43,485 nt of DNA from JASLCR01 sp964384345. Its GTDB lineage: Bacteria; Patescibacteriota; Saccharimonadia; Saccharimonadales; Saccharimonadaceae. Under the pieces are notes generated by a model. That model was not told the DNA's origin. It saw nothing but the letters and a program-made list of their open reading frames with translations, and did not search any database. The DNA lies in the NCBI GenBank assembly GCA_964384345.1, contig CAYLKD010000008.1, forward strand, positions 1 to 43,485. Reading direction: 5' to 3'. Of the stretch, positions 31,329 through 39,431 are shown piece by piece (the first letter of the stretch is position 1; every line of letters begins with the position of its first letter). Position numbers and translations under genes: made by a program.

Positions 31329-33091
31329 TGTTAAACGATTCCAAGCAAAATGGCTTTGCATTAGTAGTTGTCCTTATCATGTCGACAGCTTTGATAGTGC
31401 TTGCACTCTCTTTATTGCAAACAGTGGACATAGTCAGAACAAATAATATGTCTAGATATTATGCAAAATTAGCAGAGGACGCATCTGAGGCCGGAACAGC
31501 TTATGCCAAAGGATGCATTGAAGCGAACGGCCGAACTCAGTCGTGGACAGGTACGCTTGCTCCTGATAAAACATGCGCTGGCACTGCTGGTACAACGAGT
31601 CAATATGTATTAAATACCAGCACAGTCCAAACTACATTCACCGTCGGTAACCTGGAACAAGCTAACGCTAACAGCGTTATTATCGCAGCAACAGGCATAT
31701 CCCAAGTTAAAATCAAAGGCACTGCTACAGTAATAAAAACTTACACGCAGACAACGAAGAGGAAAATAGTTTGGGACCCAGATCTAACTAGTCAGCAATC
31801 GAGTAGCGGAACAACACGAACCTGTGGTATTTTGGGCGGGAACGTCTATTGTTGGGGGACGAATACATACGGTCAGCTTGGCAATAACACCCAGACTGAT
31901 AGCCCTACACCTGTTAAGTTATACAGAGATCCAACAGTATTAGGGACTAAAAAGATTTTAAATATAGTATCAGGCTCATATTTTAACTGTGTGATAGCTT
32001 CTGATAATGCAGTCTATTGCTGGGGAAAGAATGAATCATATCAGCTAGGAAATACTGGCAGTGATAGTATGGTACCAATTCTAGTACCTGGTTTGGCAGG
32101 CAAAGTCGTAACTGGGCTAGGTGCCTCAAGTTCCTCAGTATGTGCACTCATTACCAACGGTGATGTGTATTGTTGGGGTGCGAATCAAAAGGGACAACTG
32201 GGTGCCGGTCTCGGTACGAGTAAAGTAGCTGTACCTACACTGGTAGCTGGGCCATCTCTCTCGGCCAGCTCTGGAAGTATATTAGCAGGTAAATCCATCA
32301 TCAAAATAACGAACAATGGCACCTTCAACGATTCATTTTGTGCAATTGATAGCACATATAAAGCTTATTGTTGGGGCGCGAATGCGCAGGGTGAGCTTGG
32401 AATAGGCACCACTGGAGGTAACTCAAATACGCCAAAAGCAGTAATTACAACCAGTGCATTATCCGGGAAAAAAATAATAGATATTCAGAGTGATGGAAAT
32501 GATGTTCTGTCAGATGTCGGTACAACCGGTGATCTTGCATACGGTGATTCACATACTTGTGTTGTTGCATATACTACTACTCCTAATGACGCTAAAGCAT
32601 ACTGCTGGGGATCAAACCGTATTGGAAACTTAGGAAATAATGGCGTAATTGGAAAAGCTAGCAATACGTTTCCCGCTTGGATATACAATACACCTCAAGC
32701 TGTAGATACTACAGGAGTACTGAGCGGCAAAACAATTACCAGTGTCGCTACTGGTGACGCCGGGAGCTGTGTAACAGCATATCCTACCGGAGGTTCAGCA
32801 AATGAGCAGCGAGCATACTGCTGGGGACCAAACTATGCAGTAGGAAACGGGGGTCCACGTTCTAGCGTGCCAGTACAAGTCGATGATGGTAACGGAATAT
32901 TTTTGAACAATAAAATTGACAATCTCGTTGGAGGCGCAGATCGATTTTGCGCGCGTGCTATTCAAACTGCATATTGTTGGGGGGCAAATGCAAAAGGTCA
33001 AATTGGAACTGGGCTTACTACACCTAGTACCGTAAGACAGCCAGCCGAAGCATTATTTTTACGTCCGTTAAACAATGAATTCATCTATTAA
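31328..33091 (+). CDS. Pilin-like protein fused to a seven-repeat RCC1 propeller
   Basis: 587 residues. N-terminus MLNDSKQNGFALVVVLIMST: a PilX/GspK-like prepilin segment without Glu5 (Val at that place), as in the pilin that caps the tip. Residues about 50-150 form a helical/beta neck. From about 160 to the end there are seven units with (V/A)YCWG.N followed by GxLG or similar: RCC1-type blades, enough for a complete seven-bladed beta-propeller. Each blade usually has a second Cys upstream of YCWG, so one disulfide per blade is likely. It probably sits at the pilus tip as an adhesin, in the place of PilY1 in other systems (inference). Confidence 0.85.
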   Translation: MLNDSKQNGFALVVVLIMSTALIVLALSLLQTVDIVRTNNMSRYYAKLAEDASEAGTAYAKGCIEANGRTQSWTGTLAPDKTCAGTAGTTSQYVLNTSTVQTTFTVGNLEQANANSVIIAATGISQVKIKGTATVIKTYTQTTKRKIVWDPDLTSQQSSSGTTRTCGILGGNVYCWGTNTYGQLGNNTQTDSPTPVKLYRDPTVLGTKKILNIVSGSYFNCVIASDNAVYCWGKNESYQLGNTGSDSMVPILVPGLAGKVVTGLGASSSSVCALITNGDVYCWGANQKGQLGAGLGTSKVAVPTLVAGPSLSASSGSILAGKSIIKITNNGTFNDSFCAIDSTYKAYCWGANAQGELGIGTTGGNSNTPKAVITTSALSGKKIIDIQSDGNDVLSDVGTTGDLAYGDSHTCVVAYTTTPNDAKAYCWGSNRIGNLGNNGVIGKASNTFPAWIYNTPQAVDTTGVLSGKTITSVATGDAGSCVTAYPTGGSANEQRAYCWGPNYAVGNGGPRSSVPVQVDDGNGIFLNNKIDNLVGGADRFCARAIQTAYCWGANAKGQIGTGLTTPSTVRQPAEALFLRPLNNEFIY

Positions 33092-33109
33092 ACATCATTC
33101 ATAAAATGC

Positions 33110-33138
33110 TTGTGCTTATAAAATTCATATAGTATGAT
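33110..33138 (+). promoter_or_regulatory. Promoter of the first major pilin
   Basis: TTGTGC (33110-33115), 17-nt spacer, TATGAT (33133-33138). Confidence 0.55.
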
Positions 33139-33175
33139 ACGTTCATAAGCATCATTTAAATTAGGGGGCATTTCA

Positions 33176-33661
33176 ATGCTAAAGAATACTAAAATTAAAC
33201 AGAGCGGCTTCACATTGGTGGAACTCCTTATCGTAATCGTCGTTATTGCGATCCTGGCTGCCATCACAATCGTTGCCTACAACGGTATCCAAAACCGTGC
33301 GAAAACCAGTGCTGGGCAAACTCTTGCCAACAGCATCCAGAAGAAAGCGCAAGCATATAATACGATTCAGTCAGTATATCCAACATGGTCAGAATTAAAG
33401 AACAACTATGACGCTGGTACAACGGTTGCTTCAACAACTACTTCAGAAGCTAAACTTGATGACGCAACATCTCTTACTGCATCTGCTACCACTGCATTGA
33501 CATCTTCAAATGCAAATGGTGGAAAAACTGTTCAATATGGTGCATGTGCTGCGACAGGTGCAGTAGGCGCTCGAATTGTTTACTGGGATTACACCAAAAC
33601 AAGTGGACAAGCAACAACTATAAACCTCGGTGACACGACTACTTGTACTACATTTAACTAG
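33176..33661 (+). CDS. Major type IV pilin, copy 1
   Basis: 161 residues. Leader MLKNTKIKQS then GFTLVELLIVIVVIAILAAI and the conserved YNGIQNRAKTSAGQTL helix. One Cys pair (YGACAATGA, TTTCTTFN) forms the usual C-terminal D-loop. AGGGGGC lies 8 nt before the ATG. It has its own promoter and terminator, unlike the operon before it, which fits a highly expressed structural pilin. Confidence 0.9.
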   Translation: MLKNTKIKQSGFTLVELLIVIVVIAILAAITIVAYNGIQNRAKTSAGQTLANSIQKKAQAYNTIQSVYPTWSELKNNYDAGTTVASTTTSEAKLDDATSLTASATTALTSSNANGGKTVQYGACAATGAVGARIVYWDYTKTSGQATTINLGDTTTCTTFN

Positions 33662-33672
33662 CCAAGCACAGA

Positions 33673-33704
33673 AAAACAGGCGTACATTATCTGGCGCCTG
33701 TTTT
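33673..33704 (+). terminator. Intrinsic terminator after pilin copy 1
   Basis: AAAACAGGCG (33673-33682) with CGCCTGTTTT (33695-33704). Confidence 0.85.
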
Positions 33705-33707
33705 CTA

Positions 33708-33736
33708 TTGTGCTTAAGCTAAGCTTATAGTAAGCT
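33708..33736 (+). promoter_or_regulatory. Promoter of the second major pilin
   Basis: TTGTGC (33708-33713), 17-nt spacer, TAAGCT (33731-33736). The -35 box, TTA after it and ATAGTA near the -10 are shared with the promoter at 33110, so the promoter was duplicated with the gene. Confidence 0.45.
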
Positions 33737-33783
33737 TCTATACATACAGCTAAACATGATTACACTAGGGGGCTAAATAATTA

Positions 33784-34260
33784 ATGTTCACGATAACTAA
33801 AATTAAACAGAGCGGCTTCACCTTGGTAGAGCTTCTTATCGTGATTGTAGTTATCGCGATCTTGGCGGCCATCACAATCGTTGCCTACAACGGTATTCAA
33901 AACCGTGCGAAAACCAGTGCGGGCCAGAGCTTAGCCAACAGCGTACAGAAGAAAGCACAAGCGTATAATACGATACATTCTGCATACCCAACCAACGCGG
34001 AACTGAAAAATAATTACCTTCCGGGCACCACTACTGTCTCTACTATATCGCCTGAATCTAAACTGGACGACAGCAACTCTATCACTGCCACTACATTAAC
34101 CCAAACACTCGCAAGCGGAGGTAAAGTAGTACAGTACGGTGCATGTAGTGCTTCTTCGGCAATTGGAGCGAAGATCATATACTGGGATTTTACAAAGACT
34201 GCTAGCCAAGCAACGACAGTCACGTTAGGTGACACTTCGTCTTGTGCCACGCTTAATTAG
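33784..34260 (+). CDS. Major type IV pilin, copy 2
   Basis: 158 residues. The first 50 residues after the leader are almost identical to copy 1 (GFTLVELLIVIVVIAILAAI, YNGIQNRAKTSAGQSL). The C-terminal globular part differs in detail but keeps the Cys pair (YGACSASSA, TSSCATLN). AGGGGGCTAAATAATTA precedes the ATG. A recent tandem duplication with divergence of the exposed surface. Confidence 0.9.
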   Translation: MFTITKIKQSGFTLVELLIVIVVIAILAAITIVAYNGIQNRAKTSAGQSLANSVQKKAQAYNTIHSAYPTNAELKNNYLPGTTTVSTISPESKLDDSNSITATTLTQTLASGGKVVQYGACSASSAIGAKIIYWDFTKTASQATTVTLGDTSSCATLN

Positions 34261-34281
34261 AGCTTGTACTAAGAAATTAGT

Positions 34282-34318
34282 AATAAGACGCTTTCGAATG
34301 AAGGCGTCTTATTTTTTT
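34282..34318. terminator. Bidirectional terminator between pilin copy 2 and glyA
   Basis: AATAAGACGC (34282-34291) with GCGTCTTATT (34304-34313) and flanking A/T runs. Confidence 0.85.
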
Positions 34319-34339
34319 CTAGCCTACCTATAACTTTAT

Positions 34340-35611
34340 TTAGTACGGCAAAGGGAAATTGAGTAAGAACTTCTTTACTTGATCACGCAATACTGATAGC
34401 TGCTGTGAATCCTCGCGGCTGTCGATAGCTTGCTTCATCCAATCAGCGATCTGTGCCATATGAACCTCTGTCAAACCGCGAGTCGTGAGTGCCGGTGTTC
34501 CAAGCCGTATGCCACTCGGTCGAAATGGCGGATTAGTATCATCAGGTACACTATTCTTGTTGAGTGTTAGTCCAATTTTATCGAGAGCTTCTTCGGCTAC
34601 TTTCCCATCAATCCCGAAACTCTTCTGTACGTCAGCAAGAATGAGGTGATTGCTTGTGCCATTTGTAACAAGCTTGAAATCTCGCTTCATCATCTCGTCG
34701 GCTAATGCTCGTGCATTCAATAAAATTTGTTCACCATATTGCTTAAATTCTGGCTGTAGCGCTTCACCAAAAGCAACCGCTTTTGCTGCGATTGAGTGCA
34801 TGTGCGGCCCACCTTGCATACCGGGGAAAATAGCGCGGTCAACAAGTGTAGGAATATTTTCGATGGTCTTTTCTGGTGCGCGCAGCGGTGAGCTCACAAT
34901 ACCCTTTGTCAAAATTAATCCGCCACGTGGACCACGAAGTGTTTTGTGCGTTGTCGTCGTAATGACATGAAAGCCATAGTCAAATGGATTTTTTGACACA
35001 CCAGCGGCGATCAGTCCAGCAATATGCGCCATGTCAGCCATCAAAAGTGCGCCAACTTCATTACCTATAGCTGCAAATTTTTCATAATCGAGATCACGCG
35101 GATACCCGGAAAAACCTGCTAAGACTATCTTTGGTTTGTGCTCCAGAGCCAACTCGCGAATATGTTCATAATCGATCTCACCTGTTTCGATGTCTTTCAT
35201 TTTGTATGGCACAAAATTGTAGAGTTTCGCTGAGCGTGTCATTGGATTGCCGTGGGTCAAGTGCCCGCCATGTGACAGATCCATTGCAAGTACTGTATCT
35301 CCAGGTTCGAGCCAGGCGCTATAGACGGCTTCATTAGCTGGCGCTCCAGAATGCGGCTGGACGTTCGCGTGATCTGCCTTAAATAGTTGCTTTGCCCGCT
35401 CAATGGCGAGCGTTTCAAGCGGATCCGTAAAATCTTGGCCACCGTAGTAGCGCTTACCTGGATAGCCTTCAGAGTACTTATTGGTAAAGACACTCCCTAG
35501 TGCGGTTAGGACATCTCTCGAAACATAATTTTCACTCGGAATAAGCTCTAGGCCGTCTTGCTGGCGTTGTATTTCGCCGGTAATGAGCTGCCATACTGCA
35601 TCATCATTCAT
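34340..35611 (-). CDS. glyA: Serine hydroxymethyltransferase
   Basis: 423 residues from the ATG at 35611, preceded by AGAGGGG. Motifs: LIPSENYVS at the N-terminus, YSEGYPGKRYYGGQ, the PLP-binding Lys in TTTTHKTLRGPRGG, and FPGMQGGPHMH. It converts serine and tetrahydrofolate to glycine and methylene-tetrahydrofolate, the substrate of FolD (21733). The frame is open upstream to 35698, but that part is AT-rich, crosses the likely promoter and lacks family similarity. Family length is about 415-430, in agreement. Confidence 0.95.
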   Translation of the reverse strand: MNDDAVWQLITGEIQRQQDGLELIPSENYVSRDVLTALGSVFTNKYSEGYPGKRYYGGQDFTDPLETLAIERAKQLFKADHANVQPHSGAPANEAVYSAWLEPGDTVLAMDLSHGGHLTHGNPMTRSAKLYNFVPYKMKDIETGEIDYEHIRELALEHKPKIVLAGFSGYPRDLDYEKFAAIGNEVGALLMADMAHIAGLIAAGVSKNPFDYGFHVITTTTHKTLRGPRGGLILTKGIVSSPLRAPEKTIENIPTLVDRAIFPGMQGGPHMHSIAAKAVAFGEALQPEFKQYGEQILLNARALADEMMKRDFKLVTNGTSNHLILADVQKSFGIDGKVAEEALDKIGLTLNKNSVPDDTNPPFRPSGIRLGTPALTTRGLTEVHMAQIADWMKQAIDSREDSQQLSVLRDQVKKFLLNFPLPY

Positions 35612-35707
35612 ACTATTTGTCCCCTCTAAAAGAATTATTTCTCGTCTGTATATTTTAATGATGAGAAGTGTAATTAAATCATACATAAAGTATAACATGA
35701 TAAATTG

Positions 35708-35746
35708 TTGACATACAATATCTCGTATGTGATATAATTATTGTAT
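35708..35746 (+). promoter_or_regulatory. Promoter with inverted-repeat operator overlapping the start of xre-murA
   Basis: TTGACA (35708-35713), 19-nt spacer, TATAAT (35733-35738), ATG 6 nt later (35745). ATACAATA (35713-35720) and TATTGTAT (35739-35746) are perfect inverted arms bracketing the -10, a good operator for the gene's own HTH domain. Confidence 0.55.
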
Positions 35747-37277
35747 GAATGAGCTTGACTACAAACAACGCATTGGGTTACTAATACAGGAAAATCGTCA
35801 AGCAAAAGGCATGACGCAAAAAGAGCTAGCTGAAAAAATTAACACTTCTCAAAGTGCTATAAACAGAATTGAAAAAGGTGGCCAAAACCTCAGCGTTGAG
35901 ATGCTTGGCCGAATTAGCGAGGTTCTTTCAAGCAATATCATCACACTCAACAGCAGTGGTAAAACCAATTTCAGAATTCACGGTGGTCACGAACTGCATG
36001 GTTCTATAGAACTCAAGACTAGCAAAAATGCCGCAGTTGCTTTGCTGTGTGCAAGTCTTCTCAATAAAGGTAAAACAACGCTGCGACGCGTCGCCCGTAT
36101 TGAAGAAGTCAATCGCATCATAGAAGTGCTCAATAGTATCGGCGTAAAGACAAAATGGTTACCTGGCAACGATCTTGAGATCACACCACCAGCCAAACTA
36201 CAGTTGGACAAAATGGACATTGAGGCTGCCAAAAAAACCCGTACGGTAATTATGTTCCTTGGCCCGTTGCTTCATCAATATGATGATTTTAAACTGCCTT
36301 TTGCCGGTGGCTGCAATCTTGGTACTCGAACTGTTGAACCACACATGGTGGGCTTAGCGCCGTTTGGTCTCGTAGTTGAGGCTAGTCCTGGCACCGACTA
36401 TTACCACGCTACGACGAGGCAAACGAGTCCAACAAAGAGTATTCTCCTTACCGAGCGTGGTGATACCGTCACCGAAAACGTCATCATGGCTGCTGCGCTC
36501 CACGATGGTGAAGTGGTTATTCGCAATGCCAGTCCAAATTATATGGTGCAAGACTTGTGCTTCTTTCTCGAAAAGCTTGGCGTGAAAATAGATGGCATCG
36601 GAACAACAATCCTAACCATTCGCGGCAAGCGCACTATCAATAAAATTGTTGAGTACTCGCCAAGTGAAGATCCTATTGAAGCTATGAGTTTCATTGCGGC
36701 AGCTGTCGTCACGCATTCAGATCTCACGATCACCCGCGTACCAATTGAGTTTGTTGAATTAGAATTGGCGATACTCGAAGGAATGGGATTGCAGTATACG
36801 CTCTCAGACGAATACCTTGCTCGCAATGAACGAACGCGACTTGTCGACGTCCATCTCGAAAAGTCTAAGCTCATCGCCGCCAAAGACAAACTCCACAGTA
36901 TGCCATTTCCGGGAGTTAATATGGACAATCTTCCGTTCCTAGGGCTCATTGCCACTGTCGCCAAAGGTCGATCCTTAGTGCATGATTGGAGCTATGAAAA
37001 TAGAGCAATCTACTTCACAGAACTTACCAAGCTTAATGCGAATATTGAGATGGTCGATCCGCATCGTGTCTATATCACTGGTCCTACAAAATGGAAGCCA
37101 GCCGATATCATTGCCCCACCTGCACTTCGTCCTTCGGTGGTAGTACTGCTGGCAATGCTAGCGGCACCAGGTCAATCAATTCTGCGTGATATCTATTCGA
37201 TCAATAGAGGCTATGAGGACTTTGCAAACCGGCTCAATAGCATCGGTGCGAACATCGAAACAATTCGCGATCTCTAG
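35745..37277 (+). CDS. murA: XRE helix-turn-helix fused to UDP-GlcNAc 1-carboxyvinyltransferase (MurA)
   Basis: 510 residues. Residues about 8-62 are an XRE/Cro-type DNA-binding domain (MTQKELAEKINTSQSAINRI). From about 72 the protein is MurA: Lys94-Asn95 in LKTSKNAAVALL, the catalytic Cys190 in AGGCNLGTRTVEPH, NMDNLPFLG (Asp of the active site), and NRGYEDFANRL near the end. It transfers enolpyruvate from PEP to UDP-GlcNAc, the first committed step of peptidoglycan synthesis. The fused repressor-like domain suggests the enzyme or its ligands control transcription, possibly of itself through the operator at its start. Cys is kept, so fosfomycin sensitivity would be expected in principle. Confidence 0.9.
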   Translation: MNELDYKQRIGLLIQENRQAKGMTQKELAEKINTSQSAINRIEKGGQNLSVEMLGRISEVLSSNIITLNSSGKTNFRIHGGHELHGSIELKTSKNAAVALLCASLLNKGKTTLRRVARIEEVNRIIEVLNSIGVKTKWLPGNDLEITPPAKLQLDKMDIEAAKKTRTVIMFLGPLLHQYDDFKLPFAGGCNLGTRTVEPHMVGLAPFGLVVEASPGTDYYHATTRQTSPTKSILLTERGDTVTENVIMAAALHDGEVVIRNASPNYMVQDLCFFLEKLGVKIDGIGTTILTIRGKRTINKIVEYSPSEDPIEAMSFIAAAVVTHSDLTITRVPIEFVELELAILEGMGLQYTLSDEYLARNERTRLVDVHLEKSKLIAAKDKLHSMPFPGVNMDNLPFLGLIATVAKGRSLVHDWSYENRAIYFTELTKLNANIEMVDPHRVYITGPTKWKPADIIAPPALRPSVVVLLAMLAAPGQSILRDIYSINRGYEDFANRLNSIGANIETIRDL

Positions 37278-37315
37278 CATTTACCCTAGTATCTTGCTAT
37301 AATCCTACATTGTAC

Positions 37316-37393
37316 GGCGAATGTAGCTCAGTTGGTTAGAGCGCCGGGTTGTGGCTCCGGAGGCCGTGGGTTCAATTCCCATCGTTCGCCCCA
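37316..37393 (+). tRNA. tRNA-His (anticodon GTG)
   Basis: 78 nt including the extra G at -1, C73 and encoded CCA. Acceptor GCGAATG/CGTTCGC, anticodon stem CCGGG/TCCGG around TTGTGGC, T stem GTGGG/CCCAT. Confidence 0.95.
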
Positions 37394-37436
37394 AATAAAA
37401 TTGCATGACCTTTCAAGAGTCATGTAATTTTATTTT
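37393..37436 (+). terminator. Intrinsic terminator after tRNA-His
   Basis: AAATAAAATT pairs with AATTTTATTT (37426-37435), with GCATGA/TCATG inside. It begins at the last base of the tRNA. Confidence 0.75.
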
Positions 37437-37551
37437 GTACACAGCGTAATTAAAACCACCGGCGACAGCTTCAGCTGCCAAGACCCGTTCTCGACTTATC
37501 TACGTCGGATATTCCCTTCTCATCTGTATCCTGGTATAATCATCCAAGTAC

Positions 37552-37626
37552 GCGGGCGTCGTATAATGGCTAATATGTCTGCCTTCCAAGCAAACGATGA
37601 GAGTTCGATTCTCTCCGCCCGCACCA
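37552..37626 (+). tRNA. tRNA-Gly (anticodon TCC)
   Basis: 75 nt with encoded CCA. Acceptor GCGGGCG/CGCCCGC, D stem GTAT/ATAT, loop CTTCCAA, T stem GAGAG/CTCTC. One mismatch (C28-A42) in the anticodon stem. TATAAT at 37535-37540 is its promoter -10. Confidence 0.92.
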
Positions 37627-37628
37627 TA

Positions 37629-37663
37629 GAAAATAGAGATCCAACGCGATCTCTATTTTCTTT
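37629..37663 (+). terminator. Intrinsic terminator after tRNA-Gly
   Basis: GAAAATAGAGATC (37629-37641) and GATCTCTATTTTC (37648-37660): a perfect 13-bp stem. Confidence 0.85.
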
Positions 37664-37790
37664 AGTATATAGTGAAGTGATTAGAGCTCATATTGCGAGC
37701 AAAGCAAGCATTCGTAATCTCACTAGTTCGAAGTTACTCCTGATTAGAAATCATATGCTACATGGACTTCTGATATAATAACCACGGTAT

Positions 37791-37867
37791 GCCCCGGTAG
37801 CTCAGCTGGATAGAGCAGAGGACTTCTAAGCCTAAGGTCGCAGGTTCGAACCCCGCCCGGGGTACCA
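37791..37867 (+). tRNA. tRNA-Arg (anticodon TCT) with stem mismatches
   Basis: 77 nt with encoded CCA. Acceptor GCCCCGG/CCGGGGT, D stem GCTC/GAGC and the loop CTTCTAA are normal. The anticodon stem GAGGA/GCCTA has G27-A43 and A31-G39 mismatches, and the T stem GCAGG/CCCGC has A51-C63. It may still fold; see findings. Confidence 0.8.
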
Positions 37868-37905
37868 ATAAAATCACCCGCCGAATGGTGGGTTATTTTA
37901 TTGGT
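37864..37905 (+). terminator. Intrinsic terminator overlapping the tRNA-Arg CCA end
   Basis: ACCAATAAAAT (37864-37874) with ATTTTATTGGT (37895-37905) and ACCC/GGGT inside. The left arm includes the tRNA CCA. From here to 38146 no gene is seen. Confidence 0.75.
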
Positions 37906-38146
37906 TATATTGTACGAGGGATATCGAACCGTCTCGAGGTTCGGTCGTTAGTCTCGTGCCCGAATCTATTCGGCGCATATATTTACATGCTCGACCCAGC
38001 TCGGGTACTGTCTTAAAATGCAGTATTGTTATAGTATTCTAATGCGCATGATTAATGATTGCTATTAGTGAAGTTCATAAGATACTTTTGTATCTCTTAT
38101 CATTGTTAGGATTAATATCAACTAATGTATTTGTTACTATAAATCA

Positions 38147-38994
38147 ATGTCTAATAAATATATTCAGCGGGAAAATGGTGCATTCATACCTTCGACCGCA
38201 GAACTTTTCGTCATATCGGCGAAAGAGTCACAACGGCTATCAGTTAATTACGATTTTGTCCGTAAAAATAGTGACATTTTTGGTGTTCATCGAGATATAT
38301 CAGCATTAGCGAGTAGTGATGACAGCTGGATCGACACTTACCCGTCACTATCGCTAGAGGACTTAGTACTTGCCATCGATAAAAATCATCGTGACATAGC
38401 TGGCTACATTAAACGCAGTGAGAGCAACGAGCAGATCCAACGAGCAATATACAATGCATTGATTCCGTATACGGCTACCGATTCAACCACAGATGCGATC
38501 TTTGTCTTTGGGGCTGCGTCAAACGCACGCATCGAGAGAGCTGTTGAATTATACAAATGCGGTACAGCAACCAAAATATTATTATTAGTGGCAAAGGCCC
38601 TCGTTACAAAGATACTGAGCAGACTGAAGCACGGAGGATGGCCAACTATGGCGTCGAAAATGGTGTACATATAGATGACATTATTCTAGAGGAGAATTCG
38701 GTCACTTTACCAGATAACGTGAAACGAACGATTGATTTATTGGAAATGATGCGTTGGCATCCGCGTTCACTGACGATTGTAGCCACCGATTTCGTACTCA
38801 CACGAGCACGGTTTGAATGGTACAAATTTTGCCCATGGGACATAGCCATTACGCCTATCGCTGCTCGCCCTCAATCACCGTACTTAAATACGAAGAACTG
38901 GAGTAAGGATGAAACAGCGATTGCACTGGTACTGAATGAATACGCAAAAATCATCATCGAATCGAAGATGGATTTAATCAAAAGAGAAAACTAG
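38147..38994 (+). pseudogene. DUF218 (SanA/YdcF-like) gene split by a frameshift
   Basis: Frame one starts at ATG 38147 (MSNKYIQREN) and runs through DAIFVFGAASNARIERAVELY, the first DUF218 block. At about 38570-38586 the homology moves to the next frame: NIIISGKGPRYKDTEQTEA, ILEENSVTLPDNVKRTIDLL and LTIVATDFVLTRARFEW, the remaining DUF218 blocks, ending at 38994. A one-base loss (equivalent to -1) near CCAAAATATTATTATTAG joins them. Read together, the product would be about 280 residues. The family acts in vancomycin tolerance or wall-lipid-linked steps in E. coli, but its reaction is unclear. Frame one alone would end at 38674. No canonical slippery heptamer fits the reading frame, so a mutation or sequencing error is more likely than programmed shifting. 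Confidence 0.7.
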
Positions 38995-39045
38995 TAAATG
39001 ACCTATCTGCTACTCATCTAAAGGTCGCATAGTATACTAAACATA

Positions 39046-39402
39046 GTGAACAGTACGACTTTTATGAATCAAATGAAAACCATGTGGGCCGAGCTTGATG
39101 GGCTGTTTACGGATAAAGAGGCGTGGGATTTATTTCGACTTGCGGCATTCGTAGAGACTGTAACATGGACACTATTGATCATAGGAATACTCTTCAAAAA
39201 ATTCCTATTACCCGGCTATGAGTTTGTTCTGCCAATCGCTGGTTCGCTGCATGGTGTTTGCTTTCTCGCTTACATCGTCATCGTGTTTTTCGTACACAGG
39301 AGTCTTAAATGGAGTATCCGTCGACTGATCGTCGCCGAGGCAGTAAGCAACGTGCCGTACGGCGCAATGCTTTTTGAAATATGGGTCGCAAAAAAACGCT
39401 GA
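39046..39402 (+). CDS. DUF3817-family small membrane protein
   Basis: 118 residues from GTG 39046. LFRLAAFVETVTWTLLIIGILFK, a conserved GSLHGVCFLAYI and a third helix near the end (VSNVPYGAMLFEIWV) match DUF3817, a family of three-helix membrane proteins of unknown role. TATACT (39033-39038) ends 7 nt before the GTG with no ribosome site, so it is leaderless. Confidence 0.75.
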   Translation: MNSTTFMNQMKTMWAELDGLFTDKEAWDLFRLAAFVETVTWTLLIIGILFKKFLLPGYEFVLPIAGSLHGVCFLAYIVIVFFVHRSLKWSIRRLIVAEAVSNVPYGAMLFEIWVAKKR

Positions 39403-39431
39403 CTAGAACACAAACGATAAATCAGCGTATG

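Noticed and set aside
31813..33060. CRISPR-like or DNA-level tandem repeat suspected from the recurring TGTTGGGG/TGCTGGGG
   Set aside because: The recurrence is the codons of the YCWG motif of the RCC1 repeats; unit lengths vary and third bases differ, so it is protein-level repetition.
37566..37778. 70-codon frame starting inside tRNA-Gly
   Set aside because: It begins within the tRNA sequence and crosses its terminator; no family resemblance.
38055..38309. 84-codon frame with hydrophobic start before the DUF218 gene
   Set aside because: No ribosome site, overlaps the DUF218 frame, and is AT-rich chance hydrophobic sequence.
38570..38586. Programmed -1 frameshifting in the DUF218 gene
   Set aside because: The zero-frame codons ACC AAA ATA TTA do not form an X XXY YYZ slippery heptamer and slipped tRNAs would not re-pair well. 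A mutation or read error is simpler.
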